A stretch of 64,000 nt of DNA from Microbacterium sp. BH-3-3-3 (lineage in GTDB: Bacteria; Actinomycetota; Actinomycetes; Actinomycetales; Microbacteriaceae). Within the stretch, counting starts at the first letter, position 1, and every line of letters starts with the position of its first letter. The notes under the pieces are model-generated. The model did not search any database and was not told where the DNA came from. It worked only from the letters and a program-made list of their open reading frames with translations. The stretch covers positions 116,426 to 180,425 of the forward strand of contig NZ_VEFS01000006.1 of assembly GCF_007679045.1 (NCBI RefSeq), in the 5' to 3' direction. A program made the translations under genes and the position numbers. Shown in pieces: positions 45,452-54,665 of the stretch.

Positions 45452-45487
45452 CGCGCGGAGCCTCCTCAGGCTCGATGTGGGACAACG

Positions 45488-45560
45488 TCCCCCAGACACG
45501 ATTCGAACGTGTGACCGGCGGATTAGAAGGCCGCTGCTCTATCCACTGAGCTACTGGGGG
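45488..45560 (-). tRNA. tRNA-Arg (anticodon TCT)
   Basis: Reverse strand, 73 bases. The acceptor is CCCCCAG/CTGGGGG with discriminator A, the D-arm GCTC-GAGC, the anticodon loop CTTCTAA (anticodon TCT), the variable loop short and the T-arm ACACG TTCGAAT CGTGT. CCA is not encoded. The 3' part (45487-45520) is duplicated at 44614-44647, so this gene has served as an integration site and was restored by the incoming 3' end. Confidence 0.95.
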
Positions 45561-45664
45561 TCGGCGACCAGGATATCGCTCGGCGCTCCGGCGCGTGCGC
45601 CAGCCCCTGGCGGACACCGCCGCGGCGGGCGTACCCTCCCGGCAACGAGAGCAAAGGAGCACTC

Positions 45665-45874
45665 ATGTCAGACACCGTGACCAAGCGCCTCTGGGTGGCC
45701 TACGGCCCGGCGGGCGTCGTCGGGAAGATCCAACGAGATGCCGAGGGCTTCAGCGTCCACATGGCGGGCAAGAACGAGCGGCTGGGCGTCTACCCCACGA
45801 TGGAGATCGCCAAGAGCGCCCTTCACTCGCACCTCAAGCCCGGCAGCGACCGGCCGGAGTTCCGGGAGCACTGA
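45665..45874 (+). CDS. Small conserved-looking protein of unknown function
   Basis: A 69-residue soluble protein starting MSDTVTKRLWVAYGPAGVVGKIQRDAEGF and continuing with SVHMAGKNERLGVYPTMEIAKSALHSHL. It has a beta-rich first half and one helix (MEIAKSALHSHL), a pattern seen in small single-domain proteins that bind nucleic acid or other proteins, but no family is recognised. AAAGGAG sits nine bases before the ATG, so it is well expressed. It is the first gene beyond tRNA-Arg on the unaffected side. Confidence 0.75.
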   Translation: MSDTVTKRLWVAYGPAGVVGKIQRDAEGFSVHMAGKNERLGVYPTMEIAKSALHSHLKPGSDRPEFREH

Positions 45875-45994
45875 GAGACGGGCGCCCCGTCCGTGCCGTT
45901 GTCGCCGGGCGGGGCGTACCCCTGCCTGCGACAGGCGCGGCAGGTGTCGCCGCCTGCCCGCGTGGGGTGCGGACGGTGTCGCCTCGTGCGCGCG

Positions 45995-46603
45995 TCAGAT
46001 TCGCGCCGCGCGGGTCGCCCGGGGCGCGGGCTTCGGGGCGGCGAGCAAGGGCATCGCGATGTGCACGAGGGGGCCGATCCCAAGCGCGAAGACGACGGTG
46101 CCGATGCCCACGGTGCCGCCCAGGAGCCATCCGAGCACGAGGACGGAGCCCTCGACCGACAGGCGGCACGCCCAGATCGGCCAGCCGAAGCGCGCGTGCA
46201 TGCCGGTCATCAGTCCGTCTCGCGGCCCGGGGCCGAAGTGGGCTCCGATGTACAGACCGGATGCGAAGGCCACGATCACGACGCCGGCGACGAGCATGAG
46301 CACCTGCAGCCACAGCACGTCGGGGTGGGGGAGGACCCCCAGGGCGAGCTGGATGCTCGTGCCCACCAACAGAATGTTGGCCACCGTGCCGACCCCGGGC
46401 TTCTGACGCAGCGGGATCCAGAGCAGCAGGACGCACAGTCCGATGATGTTGGTCACCCATCCGATGCCGATCCCCGTCACGCGGGAGACACCCTCGGCGA
46501 ACACGGTCCACGGGTCGACCCCGAGGCCGGCGGCGATGGTGAAGGCGCAGCCGACGCCGTAGAGGACCAAGCCGACGAAGAGACGGGTGATGCGGGATGC
46601 CAT
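45995..46603 (-). CDS. YczE/YitT-type membrane protein
   Basis: A 202-residue integral membrane protein with five likely segments: FVGLVLYGVGCAFTIAAGLG, WVTNIIGLCVLLLWIPL, ILLVGTSIQLALGVL, VLMLVAGVVIVAFASGLYIG and LSVEGSVLVLGWLLGG. The motifs GLGVDPWTVFAEGVSRVTGIGIGWVTNIIG and GPRDGLMTGMHARFGWP are characteristic of the YczE (DUF161) family. Its function is unknown. It is divergent from a MocR-type regulator, the arrangement known as yczE-yczR. ATG 46603 is chosen; a TTG at 46615 adds four residues. Confidence 0.85.
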   Translation of the reverse strand: MASRITRLFVGLVLYGVGCAFTIAAGLGVDPWTVFAEGVSRVTGIGIGWVTNIIGLCVLLLWIPLRQKPGVGTVANILLVGTSIQLALGVLPHPDVLWLQVLMLVAGVVIVAFASGLYIGAHFGPGPRDGLMTGMHARFGWPIWACRLSVEGSVLVLGWLLGGTVGIGTVVFALGIGPLVHIAMPLLAAPKPAPRATRAARI

Positions 46604-46610
46604 GAAGAGA

Positions 46611-46662
46611 TCCAATCACGCGATTGGAGACAAGCCATAAGGCCAATTGCGATAATCTGGCC
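46611..46662. promoter_or_regulatory. Operator region between yczE and its MocR-type regulator
   Basis: TCCAATC-ACGC-GATTGGA (46611-46628) is a perfect 7-bp inverted repeat. GGCCA (46641-46645) and TGGCC (46658-46662) flank a second dyad containing CCAATTG. GATAAT (46651-46656) is a good -10 eight bases before the regulator ATG, so the regulator is probably leaderless and autoregulated. ATTGG half-sites recur in the 61-bp gap, as expected for a MocR dimer. Confidence 0.6.
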
Positions 46663-46664
46663 GC

Positions 46665-48083
46665 ATGGACTCGCGCATCTCGGCTCGTACCCTCGCATCC
46701 GCCCTCGGGGGGTGGCGGGGAAATGGTCCTGCGTACGAGGCGCTGGCGGACAGCATCCGCCTGCTCTGCCTCGACAACAGGCTCGCTCCCTCGACGGCGC
46801 TGCCCGCCGAACGCGAGCTCGCCGCCGCCCTGCACCTCAGCCGGACGACGGTTGCGGCCGCGTATCGCAGTCTGCGCGACTCCGGACACATCGAGAGTCT
46901 GCGCGGAAGCGGGAGCGTGACCCTGCCCCTGCGGCGCACGGACCCCGGTCGGCACGACACCGACGACGTGGCCATCGACCTGCAACAGGCCAGCCCTGCC
47001 GCGTGGCCCGGCCTTCCGGCGATCGTGCAGGAGGTGATGCAGGATGCGCCGGCGCTGGTCGCACGCATCGGATACGACGTCGTGGGTGACCTCGGTCTTC
47101 GACAGGCGATCGCTGACCACTACGCCCAACGAGGGCTCGCGACCACACCCGACCAGATCCTCGTGACGACGGGCGCGCAGAGCGCGATCCACCTGATCGC
47201 GTCGGTCCTTGTGGGCCGCGCCGACCGGGTCATGCTCGAGACGCCGACCTACCCGCACGCGGCCGACGCGTTCCGCCGCGTCGGCGCTCGCCTGATCGGT
47301 GTGCCGGTGGACCCTGCGTCGGGGTGGGATCTCGAGCGCGCCGAACAGAGCTTCGCCCGCGCGCTGCCCACGCTCGCCTATCTCATGCCCGACTTCCAGA
47401 ACCCGACCGGTCGGACGATGACCGCCTCGGAGTCGGACGCCTTCCTCGCGGGGGCGCGATCGGCGGGCACCGTGCTCGTGCTCGATGAGACCACCGCCCA
47501 GCTCGACATCGACCGCAGCTCGGGATCCGCGCCGTTCGGCGACGATGACCGGATCGTGCGGGTCGGATCCCTCGGCAAGACGGTGTGGGGAGGTCTGCGC
47601 GTGGGATGGGTGCGCGCGGCGCCCGAGATCGTGCGCCGCCTGGCCAGCGGCAGACCCGTGCACGACTTGGGAACTCCCGAGATCGAACAGGCGATCGCGG
47701 CGCGCATCGTGCCGCGACTCGACGAGATCGCTCGCCAACGGGGAGAACTGCTGCGCGCCGGACGCGACACCTTGGTGGCGGGGCTGCGGACACTGCTGCC
47801 GGAGTGGCAGGTGCCCGATGTCAGCGGCGGCGTCTCGCTGTGGGTCGGCCTCGGCGACCCGCTGAGCACCCCTCTCGTGATGAACGCCCGGGCCCGCGGG
47901 CTCGCACTGTCGACGGGATCGCGGTTCGCTGTGGAGGGCGGCCACGATCGCCACCTGCGCGTGCCCTTCACCGCAGCCCCCGCCGCTCTCGAACAGGCCG
48001 CGCGCATTCTGCGCGACGCGTGGGACGACGTGCGCGGGGGACGGACGGCTGCTCCGCGCGAGGACTTCGCCACCGTCGTCTGA
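46665..48083 (+). CDS. MocR/PdxR-type regulator (GntR-aminotransferase fusion, YczR-like)
   Basis: A 472-residue regulator. The N-terminal GntR winged helix spans residues 15-85 (YEALADSIRLLCLDNRLAPSTALPAERELAAALHLSRTTVAAAYRSLRDSGHIESLRGSGSV). The fold-type-I aminotransferase-like domain follows, with TTGAQSAIHLIASVLVGRADRVMLETPTYPHA, PDFQNPTGRTM, VLDETTAQLDID and the PLP Lys in GSLGKTVWGGLRVGWVRA. The conserved Lys indicates PLP binding as effector sensing. Divergent gene yczE is the likely target. A leaderless start is likely (GATAAT at 46651). Confidence 0.92.
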   Translation: MDSRISARTLASALGGWRGNGPAYEALADSIRLLCLDNRLAPSTALPAERELAAALHLSRTTVAAAYRSLRDSGHIESLRGSGSVTLPLRRTDPGRHDTDDVAIDLQQASPAAWPGLPAIVQEVMQDAPALVARIGYDVVGDLGLRQAIADHYAQRGLATTPDQILVTTGAQSAIHLIASVLVGRADRVMLETPTYPHAADAFRRVGARLIGVPVDPASGWDLERAEQSFARALPTLAYLMPDFQNPTGRTMTASESDAFLAGARSAGTVLVLDETTAQLDIDRSSGSAPFGDDDRIVRVGSLGKTVWGGLRVGWVRAAPEIVRRLASGRPVHDLGTPEIEQAIAARIVPRLDEIARQRGELLRAGRDTLVAGLRTLLPEWQVPDVSGGVSLWVGLGDPLSTPLVMNARARGLALSTGSRFAVEGGHDRHLRVPFTAAPAALEQAARILRDAWDDVRGGRTAAPREDFATVV

Positions 48084-48088
48084 CGCGG

Positions 48089-48346
48089 TCATCGCGCGTA
48101 GCGCAGGCATTCGACGGCGTCGCTCGACGACCAGAACTCGCCGAGTCTGCGGAAGCTGCCCGAGGCCGTGTGGAAGCGCTCGGCCGCGTACCGCCAGCCG
48201 CCGTCGGCCGCGATCGCGCGGATGTGGCCCACGACGATGCCGCGCGGATCGGCGATGCGCCACAGGCCCGCGGCGACGTGGGTCGCCGCGCCCCACCCGG
48301 CCGGGCGCGGTGCCGGGGCGAGGTCGTTCCAGAGTGCGGTGCTCAT
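48089..48346 (-). CDS. Small protein of unknown function
   Basis: An 85-residue soluble protein: MSTALWNDLAPAPRPAGWGAATHVAAGLWRIADPRGIVVGHIRAIAADGGWRYAAERFHTASGSFRRLGEFWSSSDAVECLRYAR. The Trp-rich middle (LWRIADPRGIVVGHI, GGWRYAAERF) suggests a compact beta fold. No family name is known to me. ATG 48346 is the first start consistent with the conserved-looking composition. It is convergent with the MocR-type gene, five bases away. Confidence 0.7.
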   Translation of the reverse strand: MSTALWNDLAPAPRPAGWGAATHVAAGLWRIADPRGIVVGHIRAIAADGGWRYAAERFHTASGSFRRLGEFWSSSDAVECLRYAR

Positions 48347-48428
48347 GGCCGTCACGGTAGACCGGACCTCCGACATCGCTCGTCGCGCGGTCGATGGACG
48401 CTTCTCCCCGCTGGACGGATCGTTCGGG

Positions 48429-48437
48429 TTATCCACA
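48429..48437 (+). promoter_or_regulatory. Isolated DnaA box upstream of ssb
   Basis: TTATCCACA matches the canonical DnaA box exactly. It lies in the 205-bp gap before ssb, 115 bases ahead of the ATG. Confidence 0.5.
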
Positions 48438-48551
48438 GATCGGCGGTTTCCCTCGGCGGCGCCCTCGTCGTTCCCGTCAGTCTTGCCGTGGCTCCGGCAC
48501 CCGTCGGGCACACGGGTGCCGGAGCGCACACCACGACGAGAGGACACACGC

Positions 48552-49070
48552 ATGAGCGATCACATCACCCTGGTGGGGAACATCACGGGCGAGTTGGACC
48601 AGCGGGCGACACGCGGGGGCGAGACCATCGCCGCGTTCCGGCTGGCGGTGGGCGAGCGAAAGCTCGACCGGGAGCGCGGAGAGTGGGTGGACGGCCACAC
48701 CAACTTCTACAACGTCTCGGTCTTCGGAGACCTGGGCGCGCACGCGCTCACCTCTCTGCGCAAGGGGCAGCGGGTGATCCTCACGGGGAGACTGCGGGTG
48801 CGCGAGTGGGAGAACGAGACCAAACGAGGGGTGAGCGCCGACGTCGTCGTCGATGCCATCGGCCACGACCTGCGCTGGGGGACCTCCCAGTTCACGCGCA
48901 CGCCGCGCCCGCAAGCGGCGGTCGAACCGTCGGCGCACACGCCGACCGGCGCAACCGACGCCGACGGCTGGGCGGTTCCGGGCGCGGAGGTGGAGAGCAC
49001 GCCGTCCGATGCCGGCGAATCGAGGCAGCCGGCGCTCGTGAGCGCGGAGGGGGGTGCGGGCCCGTTCTGA
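48552..49070 (+). CDS. ssb: Single-stranded DNA-binding protein, second-copy type
   Basis: A 172-residue SSB with a normal OB fold in residues 1-110: ITLVGNITGELDQRATRGGETIAAFRLAVGERKLDRERGEWVDGHTNFYNVSVFGDLGAHALTSLRKGQRVILTGRLRVREWENE. The C-terminal tail is variable and ends AEGGAGPF, where housekeeping SSB proteins end in an acidic DDxPF tip that binds partner proteins. It is not beside rpsF or rpsR, so it is probably the paralogue (SsbB type). A purine-rich GAGAGGA precedes the ATG. A DnaA box lies upstream. Confidence 0.9.
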   Translation: MSDHITLVGNITGELDQRATRGGETIAAFRLAVGERKLDRERGEWVDGHTNFYNVSVFGDLGAHALTSLRKGQRVILTGRLRVREWENETKRGVSADVVVDAIGHDLRWGTSQFTRTPRPQAAVEPSAHTPTGATDADGWAVPGAEVESTPSDAGESRQPALVSAEGGAGPF

Positions 49071-49148
49071 GGGCTGCGGCGGCGACGGGGACGGCGGCGA
49101 GGCGGCGGCGACGACGAAGGCACGGACGGGGTCGCTCGGGCGTATCCG

Positions 49149-49154
49149 TAGACT
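49149..49154 (+). promoter_or_regulatory. Leaderless -10 element for the 49162 lipoprotein
   Basis: TAGACT ends seven bases before the GTG at 49162, with no ribosome-binding site between. Confidence 0.5.
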
Positions 49155-49161
49155 CGACCGC

Positions 49162-49668
49162 GTGGCTCGCCTTCTCGCTCGTCCTGTCGCCGTCCTCGCC
49201 CTCGCGGCCGCGCTGGGTCTCGCCGGCTGCACCGCGTCGCCCGCACCCGAGGCCGTGACCACGCCGGACGCCGCACCTCCGGTCGCCAGCGCCGCACCGA
49301 CCGACGGGAGCACGTCCTCGTCGGCTCCTTCGGCCGATGCCTCCACGTCCGCGAGCGCTGCCGCCGCCGAGCTGCCGCGGTTCACGCAGACCGTGCAGTC
49401 GGTCTGGTCGGGTCCCGATCAGGTCTCGGGTCGTGCCTACATCGACGCTTTGGTGGCTGCCGGCTTCGACAAGTCGGCGATGCAGGTCACCGCCGACGCG
49501 ACGACGGTGGGCAACCCCGCCGAGAGCATCACCTTCTCGGTGCGCCTGGGCGACGAGTGCCTGGTCGGCCAGGTCGGACCGTCGATCGGCAACCCCGTCA
49601 CCTCGGTGCTGCCCGCCCTGTCGTCGGGTGGATGCCTGATCGGACAGACGCGCGCCATCAACTGGTGA
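49162..49668 (+). CDS. Lipoprotein of unknown function
   Basis: A 168-residue lipoprotein: basic VARLLARPVAVLALAAALG, lipobox LAGC, then a Ser, Ala, Thr and Pro-rich linker of about 45 residues. The C-terminal domain (PRFTQTVQSVWSGPDQVSGRAYIDALVAAGFDKSAMQVTADATTVGNPAESITFSVRLGDECLVGQVG) has a Cys pair (DECLVG and GGCLIG) that may form a disulphide. It resembles the small outer-face DUF6993-type proteins of Microbacteriaceae, although I cannot confirm that family. The GTG start follows a leaderless -10. Confidence 0.8.
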   Translation: MARLLARPVAVLALAAALGLAGCTASPAPEAVTTPDAAPPVASAAPTDGSTSSSAPSADASTSASAAAAELPRFTQTVQSVWSGPDQVSGRAYIDALVAAGFDKSAMQVTADATTVGNPAESITFSVRLGDECLVGQVGPSIGNPVTSVLPALSSGGCLIGQTRAINW

Positions 49669-49712
49669 GCGGGGCGGCCCCCGCTCTCGTCGGTGCGCGG
49701 CGTCACCGCCCC

Positions 49713-49718
49713 TAGACT
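49713..49718 (+). promoter_or_regulatory. -10 element upstream of ettA
   Basis: TAGACT ends nine bases before the ATG of ettA. The spacer holds GGAACGGAT, so the mRNA may be leaderless or have a very short leader. Confidence 0.4.
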
Positions 49719-49727
49719 GGAACGGAT

Positions 49728-51399
<1,672 letters not shown>

Positions 51400-51407
<8 letters not shown>

Positions 51408-51936
51408 CGCGAGCACCACCAGCGAGGGTCCGGCTCCGGCCGGGCCCTCGCGGCTGCACGTTCCGATCCACCTCCGGTGGGGCGACCTCGATGCGCTCGG
51501 ACACGTCAACAACACGTCGATGCTCAAGCTGCTCGAAGAAGCGCGCCTCCGCGCGTTCTGGCGCGGCGACGGCGAGGGCGAGGCGCTCCCCACGGCCGTG
51601 TTCGACATGAGCGTGCTCGAAAGCGGCGGTGAACGCGCGACGCTCATCGCCCGGCAGGAGATCGAATACCTCCGCCCGGTCCCGTACAGCCAGCGTCCCC
51701 TCGACGTGCGCATGTGGATCGGTGCGATGGGCGGCTCGAGCGCCGACATCTGCTTCGAGGTCTACAGCCCCGCCGGCGACGCAGCCCCCGTGCTCTATGC
51801 ACGTGCGACCGCCGTCGTCGTGCTCGTCGACACCGCCAGCGGTCGTCCCATCCGCTGGAGCGAGACCGAACGTGCGGCCTGGGGCCCCTATGTCGGCGAC
51901 CCGATCGAGTACCGCCGGCGCTCCAGCAAGGGCTGA
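51400..51936 (+). CDS. Hot-dog-fold acyl-CoA thioesterase (4HBT type)
   Basis: A 178-residue hot-dog-fold thioesterase with the motif LRWGDLDALGHVNNTSMLKLLEEARLRAFW, in which the catalytic Asp is in GDLDALGHVNN. LIARQEIEYLRPVPY follows and the C-terminal YARATAVVVLVD completes the fold. The preferred acyl group is unknown. It is coupled to ettA through an eight-base overlap (GTG start), which suggests co-expression, although a functional link to the ribosome is not known. Confidence 0.88.
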
Positions 51937-52053
51937 CGGCGAGCGGCACAGCCCCCGCGAGACGCTGACTCACGCGAGTCGGAGAGTCGCCCCCACCGCC
52001 GCGATCGTCGAAAGTTCCCGGATGCCGTGAGGCCGCGGTATCCGGAAGCTCGA

Positions 52054-52923
52054 TCACTCGCGCGGGACGCGCACCATGACCTCCTGGGCGACGCTCGCGA
52101 CGAGGACGCCCTGGCGTGTGTAGATGCGTCCGGTCGACAGGCCTCGGCCGCCGCGGGCGTTGGGGGACTCCTGCACGTAGAGCAGCCAGTCGTCGACGCG
52201 GGCCGGGCGATGCCACCACATCGCGTGGTCGAGGCTGGCGACGCGGAGACCCGGAGCACTCCACGCGACGCCGTGCGCGCGCAGGATGGTTTCTTGAATG
52301 GTCAGGTCACTGAGGTAGGCGAGGGCCGCGCGGTGCACGGCCGGGTCGTCGCCGACGGTACGACGGAGCTTCATCCACACGGCCTGTCGGGGAACGTGCG
52401 GTCCCTCGACCGTGGCGTATACGGACGACCCGACGTGACGCACGTCGACCGGGCTCGCCGACAGGATGCGGCGGCTGATCGGGTGCAGGCTCTCGGCGTC
52501 GACCGGCGCGGTGTCTTCGGGTTGCGGGATGCCCTCGGGCATAGGCTCGAAGTGCTCGAGGCCGGGGTCTTCGTCTTGGAACGACGCGATCATCGAGAAG
52601 ATCGGCACGCCGGCCTGGAACGCCTGGGTGCGACGCGTCGAGAACGAGCGCCCGTCGTGGATGCGATCGACCGAGAACGTGATGCCGTCGGCGGGGTCAC
52701 CGGGCCGCAGGAAATAGCCGTGCATCGAGTGCACCGTGCGCTCGGGCGGCAGGGTGCGAGAGGCCGCCACGATCGTCTGGGCGAGCACCTGCCCGCCGTA
52801 GACGCGGCCCGTGGGCATGGCCTGCGACACGCCCGTGAAGATGTCTTCGGTGGTCCGGGCGCCGGCGTCGCGGAGGTCGAGCACCGCGAGCAGAGACGCC
52901 ACGGGATCGATGGCGTCGGTCAC
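52054..52923 (-). CDS. tesB: Acyl-CoA thioesterase II
   Basis: A 289-residue double-hot-dog thioesterase that hydrolyses medium- and long-chain acyl-CoA. Features: GRVYGGQVLAQTIVAASRTLPPERTVHSMHGYFLRPGD, then GRSFSTRRTQAFQAGVPIFSMIASFQ, and the second fold AVHRAALAYLSDLTIQETILRAHG and LRVASLDHAMWWHRPARVDDWLLYVQESPNARGGRGLSTGRIY. The Asp in SLDHAMWWH and the nearby Gln and Thr form the catalytic site. GTG start at 52923. Divergent from the following 222-residue protein. Confidence 0.93.
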   Translation of the reverse strand: MTDAIDPVASLLAVLDLRDAGARTTEDIFTGVSQAMPTGRVYGGQVLAQTIVAASRTLPPERTVHSMHGYFLRPGDPADGITFSVDRIHDGRSFSTRRTQAFQAGVPIFSMIASFQDEDPGLEHFEPMPEGIPQPEDTAPVDAESLHPISRRILSASPVDVRHVGSSVYATVEGPHVPRQAVWMKLRRTVGDDPAVHRAALAYLSDLTIQETILRAHGVAWSAPGLRVASLDHAMWWHRPARVDDWLLYVQESPNARGGRGLSTGRIYTRQGVLVASVAQEVMVRVPRE

Positions 52924-52964
52924 GCTGACTCCCGTTCCGGCGCGGCGAGGTGCGCACCACTTGC

Positions 52965-52970
52965 TAGTTT
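52965..52970 (+). promoter_or_regulatory. Leaderless -10 element for the 52978 gene
   Basis: TAGTTT ends seven bases before the GTG at 52978; no -35 or ribosome-binding site is visible. Confidence 0.5.
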
Positions 52971-52977
52971 AGAGCGG

Positions 52978-53646
52978 GTGTCCGCCCGCCTGTTGTTCCC
53001 CGACCCGCAGGCGGCAGCCGACCTGCTCACCTTCGCCAGTCGCACGATCCGTCTCGGTGACGGAACGGTGCGTCTGCGTGCACGCGGCGGTGTGCTCGTG
53101 ACGACCGCTGCGCCGCTCGCTCCCCGTGGACTGATGGACAGCACGCCCACCGTTCTCGGGTTGCGCGTGTCGGCCATCGACCCCGAGCTCGAGTGCGATG
53201 TCGTCGTGGACGCGTCGGCGCTGCTGCCCGCGGCCGACGATGCGAACGCCGTCGTGCTGCCCGAGACCGCCACGTCGCCGGCGTGGGCGGGCATCTCTCC
53301 GCCGCAGGGCGGGTGGGAGCAGACGGATGCCATCGACGCCGCCGTGCTCGCCGCGCGTGCCCAGTACGGGGTCGCCGCCGTCGCCGACGCCCTCCCCGCC
53401 GACGCGGGTGAGGACGTGGTGCGGGTCATCCGCGCGCAGGTGTGGGGACAGGCCGACGAGGCACTGGCCGGGTTGCCGCTGGGAGTGGCCTTCGCGGCCT
53501 TCGCGCTGGGCTTCATCGCCGGCGGCGAAGAGGCGCCCGTGCGCCGCAGCGGCGCGTGGACGCGCGTGAGCCTCGCCCGCGGGCACGTGCTCGTGCGTGG
53601 ACCGGTGCGCTCGGGGCTGACCGCGGTGCGCGCCACCGGCAGCTGA
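52978..53646 (+). CDS. Uncharacterised actinobacterial protein
   Basis: A 222-residue soluble protein: LLFPDPQAAADLLTFASRTIRLGDGTVRLRARGGVLVTTAAPLAPRGLMDSTPTVLGLRVSAIDPELECDVVVDASALLPAADD, then APAWAGISPPQGGWEQTDAIDAAVL and an Ala-rich C-terminal region ending in ARGHVLVRGPVRSGLTAVRATGS. Beta-rich first half, helical second half. I do not recognise a named family; the protein looks conserved in composition and codon use. It is leaderless and divergent from tesB, so a shared regulation by acyl metabolites is possible but not shown. Confidence 0.72.
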   Translation: MSARLLFPDPQAAADLLTFASRTIRLGDGTVRLRARGGVLVTTAAPLAPRGLMDSTPTVLGLRVSAIDPELECDVVVDASALLPAADDANAVVLPETATSPAWAGISPPQGGWEQTDAIDAAVLAARAQYGVAAVADALPADAGEDVVRVIRAQVWGQADEALAGLPLGVAFAAFALGFIAGGEEAPVRRSGAWTRVSLARGHVLVRGPVRSGLTAVRATGS

Positions 53647-53837
53647 CCCGCACTCCCGGGCGTTCGTCCAGGAAGCGCAAAGGTGGCCGCCTTACGGTGG
53701 AGGACAGCAAGGGGAGTACTCCCGACACGGCGTATCCGTCATCACGAGTCCACGGTTGGATTCCGGGTAGGTCGGTCCGAAAGGGCGGAGGAGACCTTGA
53801 CGTCGCGGCAGCATGCCGCCCGTCGAGAGGTATCCCC
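53647..53837. other. 191-bp gap without a recognised feature
   Basis: The gap contains GAGAGG as the likely ribosome-binding site of the next gene. No promoter or terminator of convincing quality, tRNA or small gene is seen. Confidence 0.5.
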
Positions 53838-54665
53838 GTGGTCTCGTTCTCCCGTCTGTTCGACATCGCCTCCAAGGCCGCCGGCAAGGCCTCGGCCGCG
53901 AAGAGCAGCCCTTCCGCCTCGGGAAGCCGCGATTGGCGCGACATGGTCCGCTCGGCCGCCGACGCCGTGACCGGCGACGCGCGCACGCGGACCCCCGGCG
54001 CACCTCCCGCCGACGCCGCGGATCGGTACGCCCCGCCCGCCGTGGGCCGCCGCACGGCATCCGGAACCGCCCTTCCAGCCGACGACCGCGCCGCCATCGC
54101 GCGCTACGACTACCTGCTGCGCACGGCCGACCCCGACCGCGTCGAGCAGATGCACCGCGAGGCCTTCGCCCGGCTCACCCCGGCGCAGCGCGCGCACGTG
54201 CGAGAGCGGATGGATGCCGAGCTCTCACCTCACGAGCGGCCCCGGTCCGACGCGCCCGACGACCTCGCGCGCACCGCGGCCCGGGCCGAGGCGGCGCGGC
54301 CGGGGCGCATGTCGTCCCTGCTCGCGAAGGCCGGGAAGGGTGGTCTGATCGGCGCCGGTGTCGTCGGCGCGGGCGGCCTGCTCGCCGCGGTGGCGGGAGG
54401 CGCGATCGTCAGCGCGGTCGCCGCGCCCCTGCTCGCCCAGGCGATGCAGTCCGGGGTCGACTTCACGGGGCTCGCGGAGGGCGTCGACCTGGAGGCCATG
54501 GCATCCGGAGTCGATCTGGCCTCGCTCGCCGAGGGAACCGGCATCGGCGAATGGGCCGGAGGGGCGCAGGACGCCGTGTCGGGAGCGGGCGACCAGATCA
54601 GCGGGTTCGGCGAGAGCCTGTCGAACTTCGACATCCCCGGCTTCGGAGACTTCCTCGGTCGGTGA
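53838..54665 (+). CDS. Uncharacterised Ala/Gly-rich membrane-associated protein
   Basis: A 275-residue protein. Residues 1-80 are basic and disordered (FDIASKAAGKASAAKSSPSASG), a helical middle region follows (AIARYDYLLRTADPDRVEQMHREAFARLTPAQRAHVRERMDAELSPHER), then a hydrophobic Gly-Ala stretch GLIGAGVVGAGGLLAAVAGGAIVSAVAAPLLAQAM (about residues 165-200), and an acidic Gly-rich C-terminus. The middle part is similar to segments seen in other actinobacterial hypothetical proteins. GAGAGG lies nine bases before the GTG. Its stop directly precedes the glbO stop on the other strand. Function unknown. Confidence 0.7.
   Translation: MVSFSRLFDIASKAAGKASAAKSSPSASGSRDWRDMVRSAADAVTGDARTRTPGAPPADAADRYAPPAVGRRTASGTALPADDRAAIARYDYLLRTADPDRVEQMHREAFARLTPAQRAHVRERMDAELSPHERPRSDAPDDLARTAARAEAARPGRMSSLLAKAGKGGLIGAGVVGAGGLLAAVAGGAIVSAVAAPLLAQAMQSGVDFTGLAEGVDLEAMASGVDLASLAEGTGIGEWAGGAQDAVSGAGDQISGFGESLSNFDIPGFGDFLGR

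Larger units (their letters stand above)
44648..45486. mobile_element. Possible remnant of an element integrated at tRNA-Arg
   Basis: About 0.84 kb lies between the two 34-bp direct repeats. It contains only small membrane-protein genes (44665-44973, 45287-45451), one of them broken (44983-45186), and no integrase, excisionase or replication gene. By eye it looks somewhat lower in GC than its flanks. The simplest reading is an integrated element that has lost nearly all of its DNA; a cargo islet or an old tandem tRNA duplication are alternatives. Confidence 0.5.

Noticed and set aside
44648..45486. A complete prophage or integrative element between the tRNA-Arg repeats
   Set aside because: No integrase, excisionase, replication or structural gene is present in 0.84 kb; only a relic can be claimed.
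47095..47111. CTTCGACAGGCGATCG inside the MocR gene
   Set aside because: Partial match to the repeat within a conserved coding region; explained by the protein.
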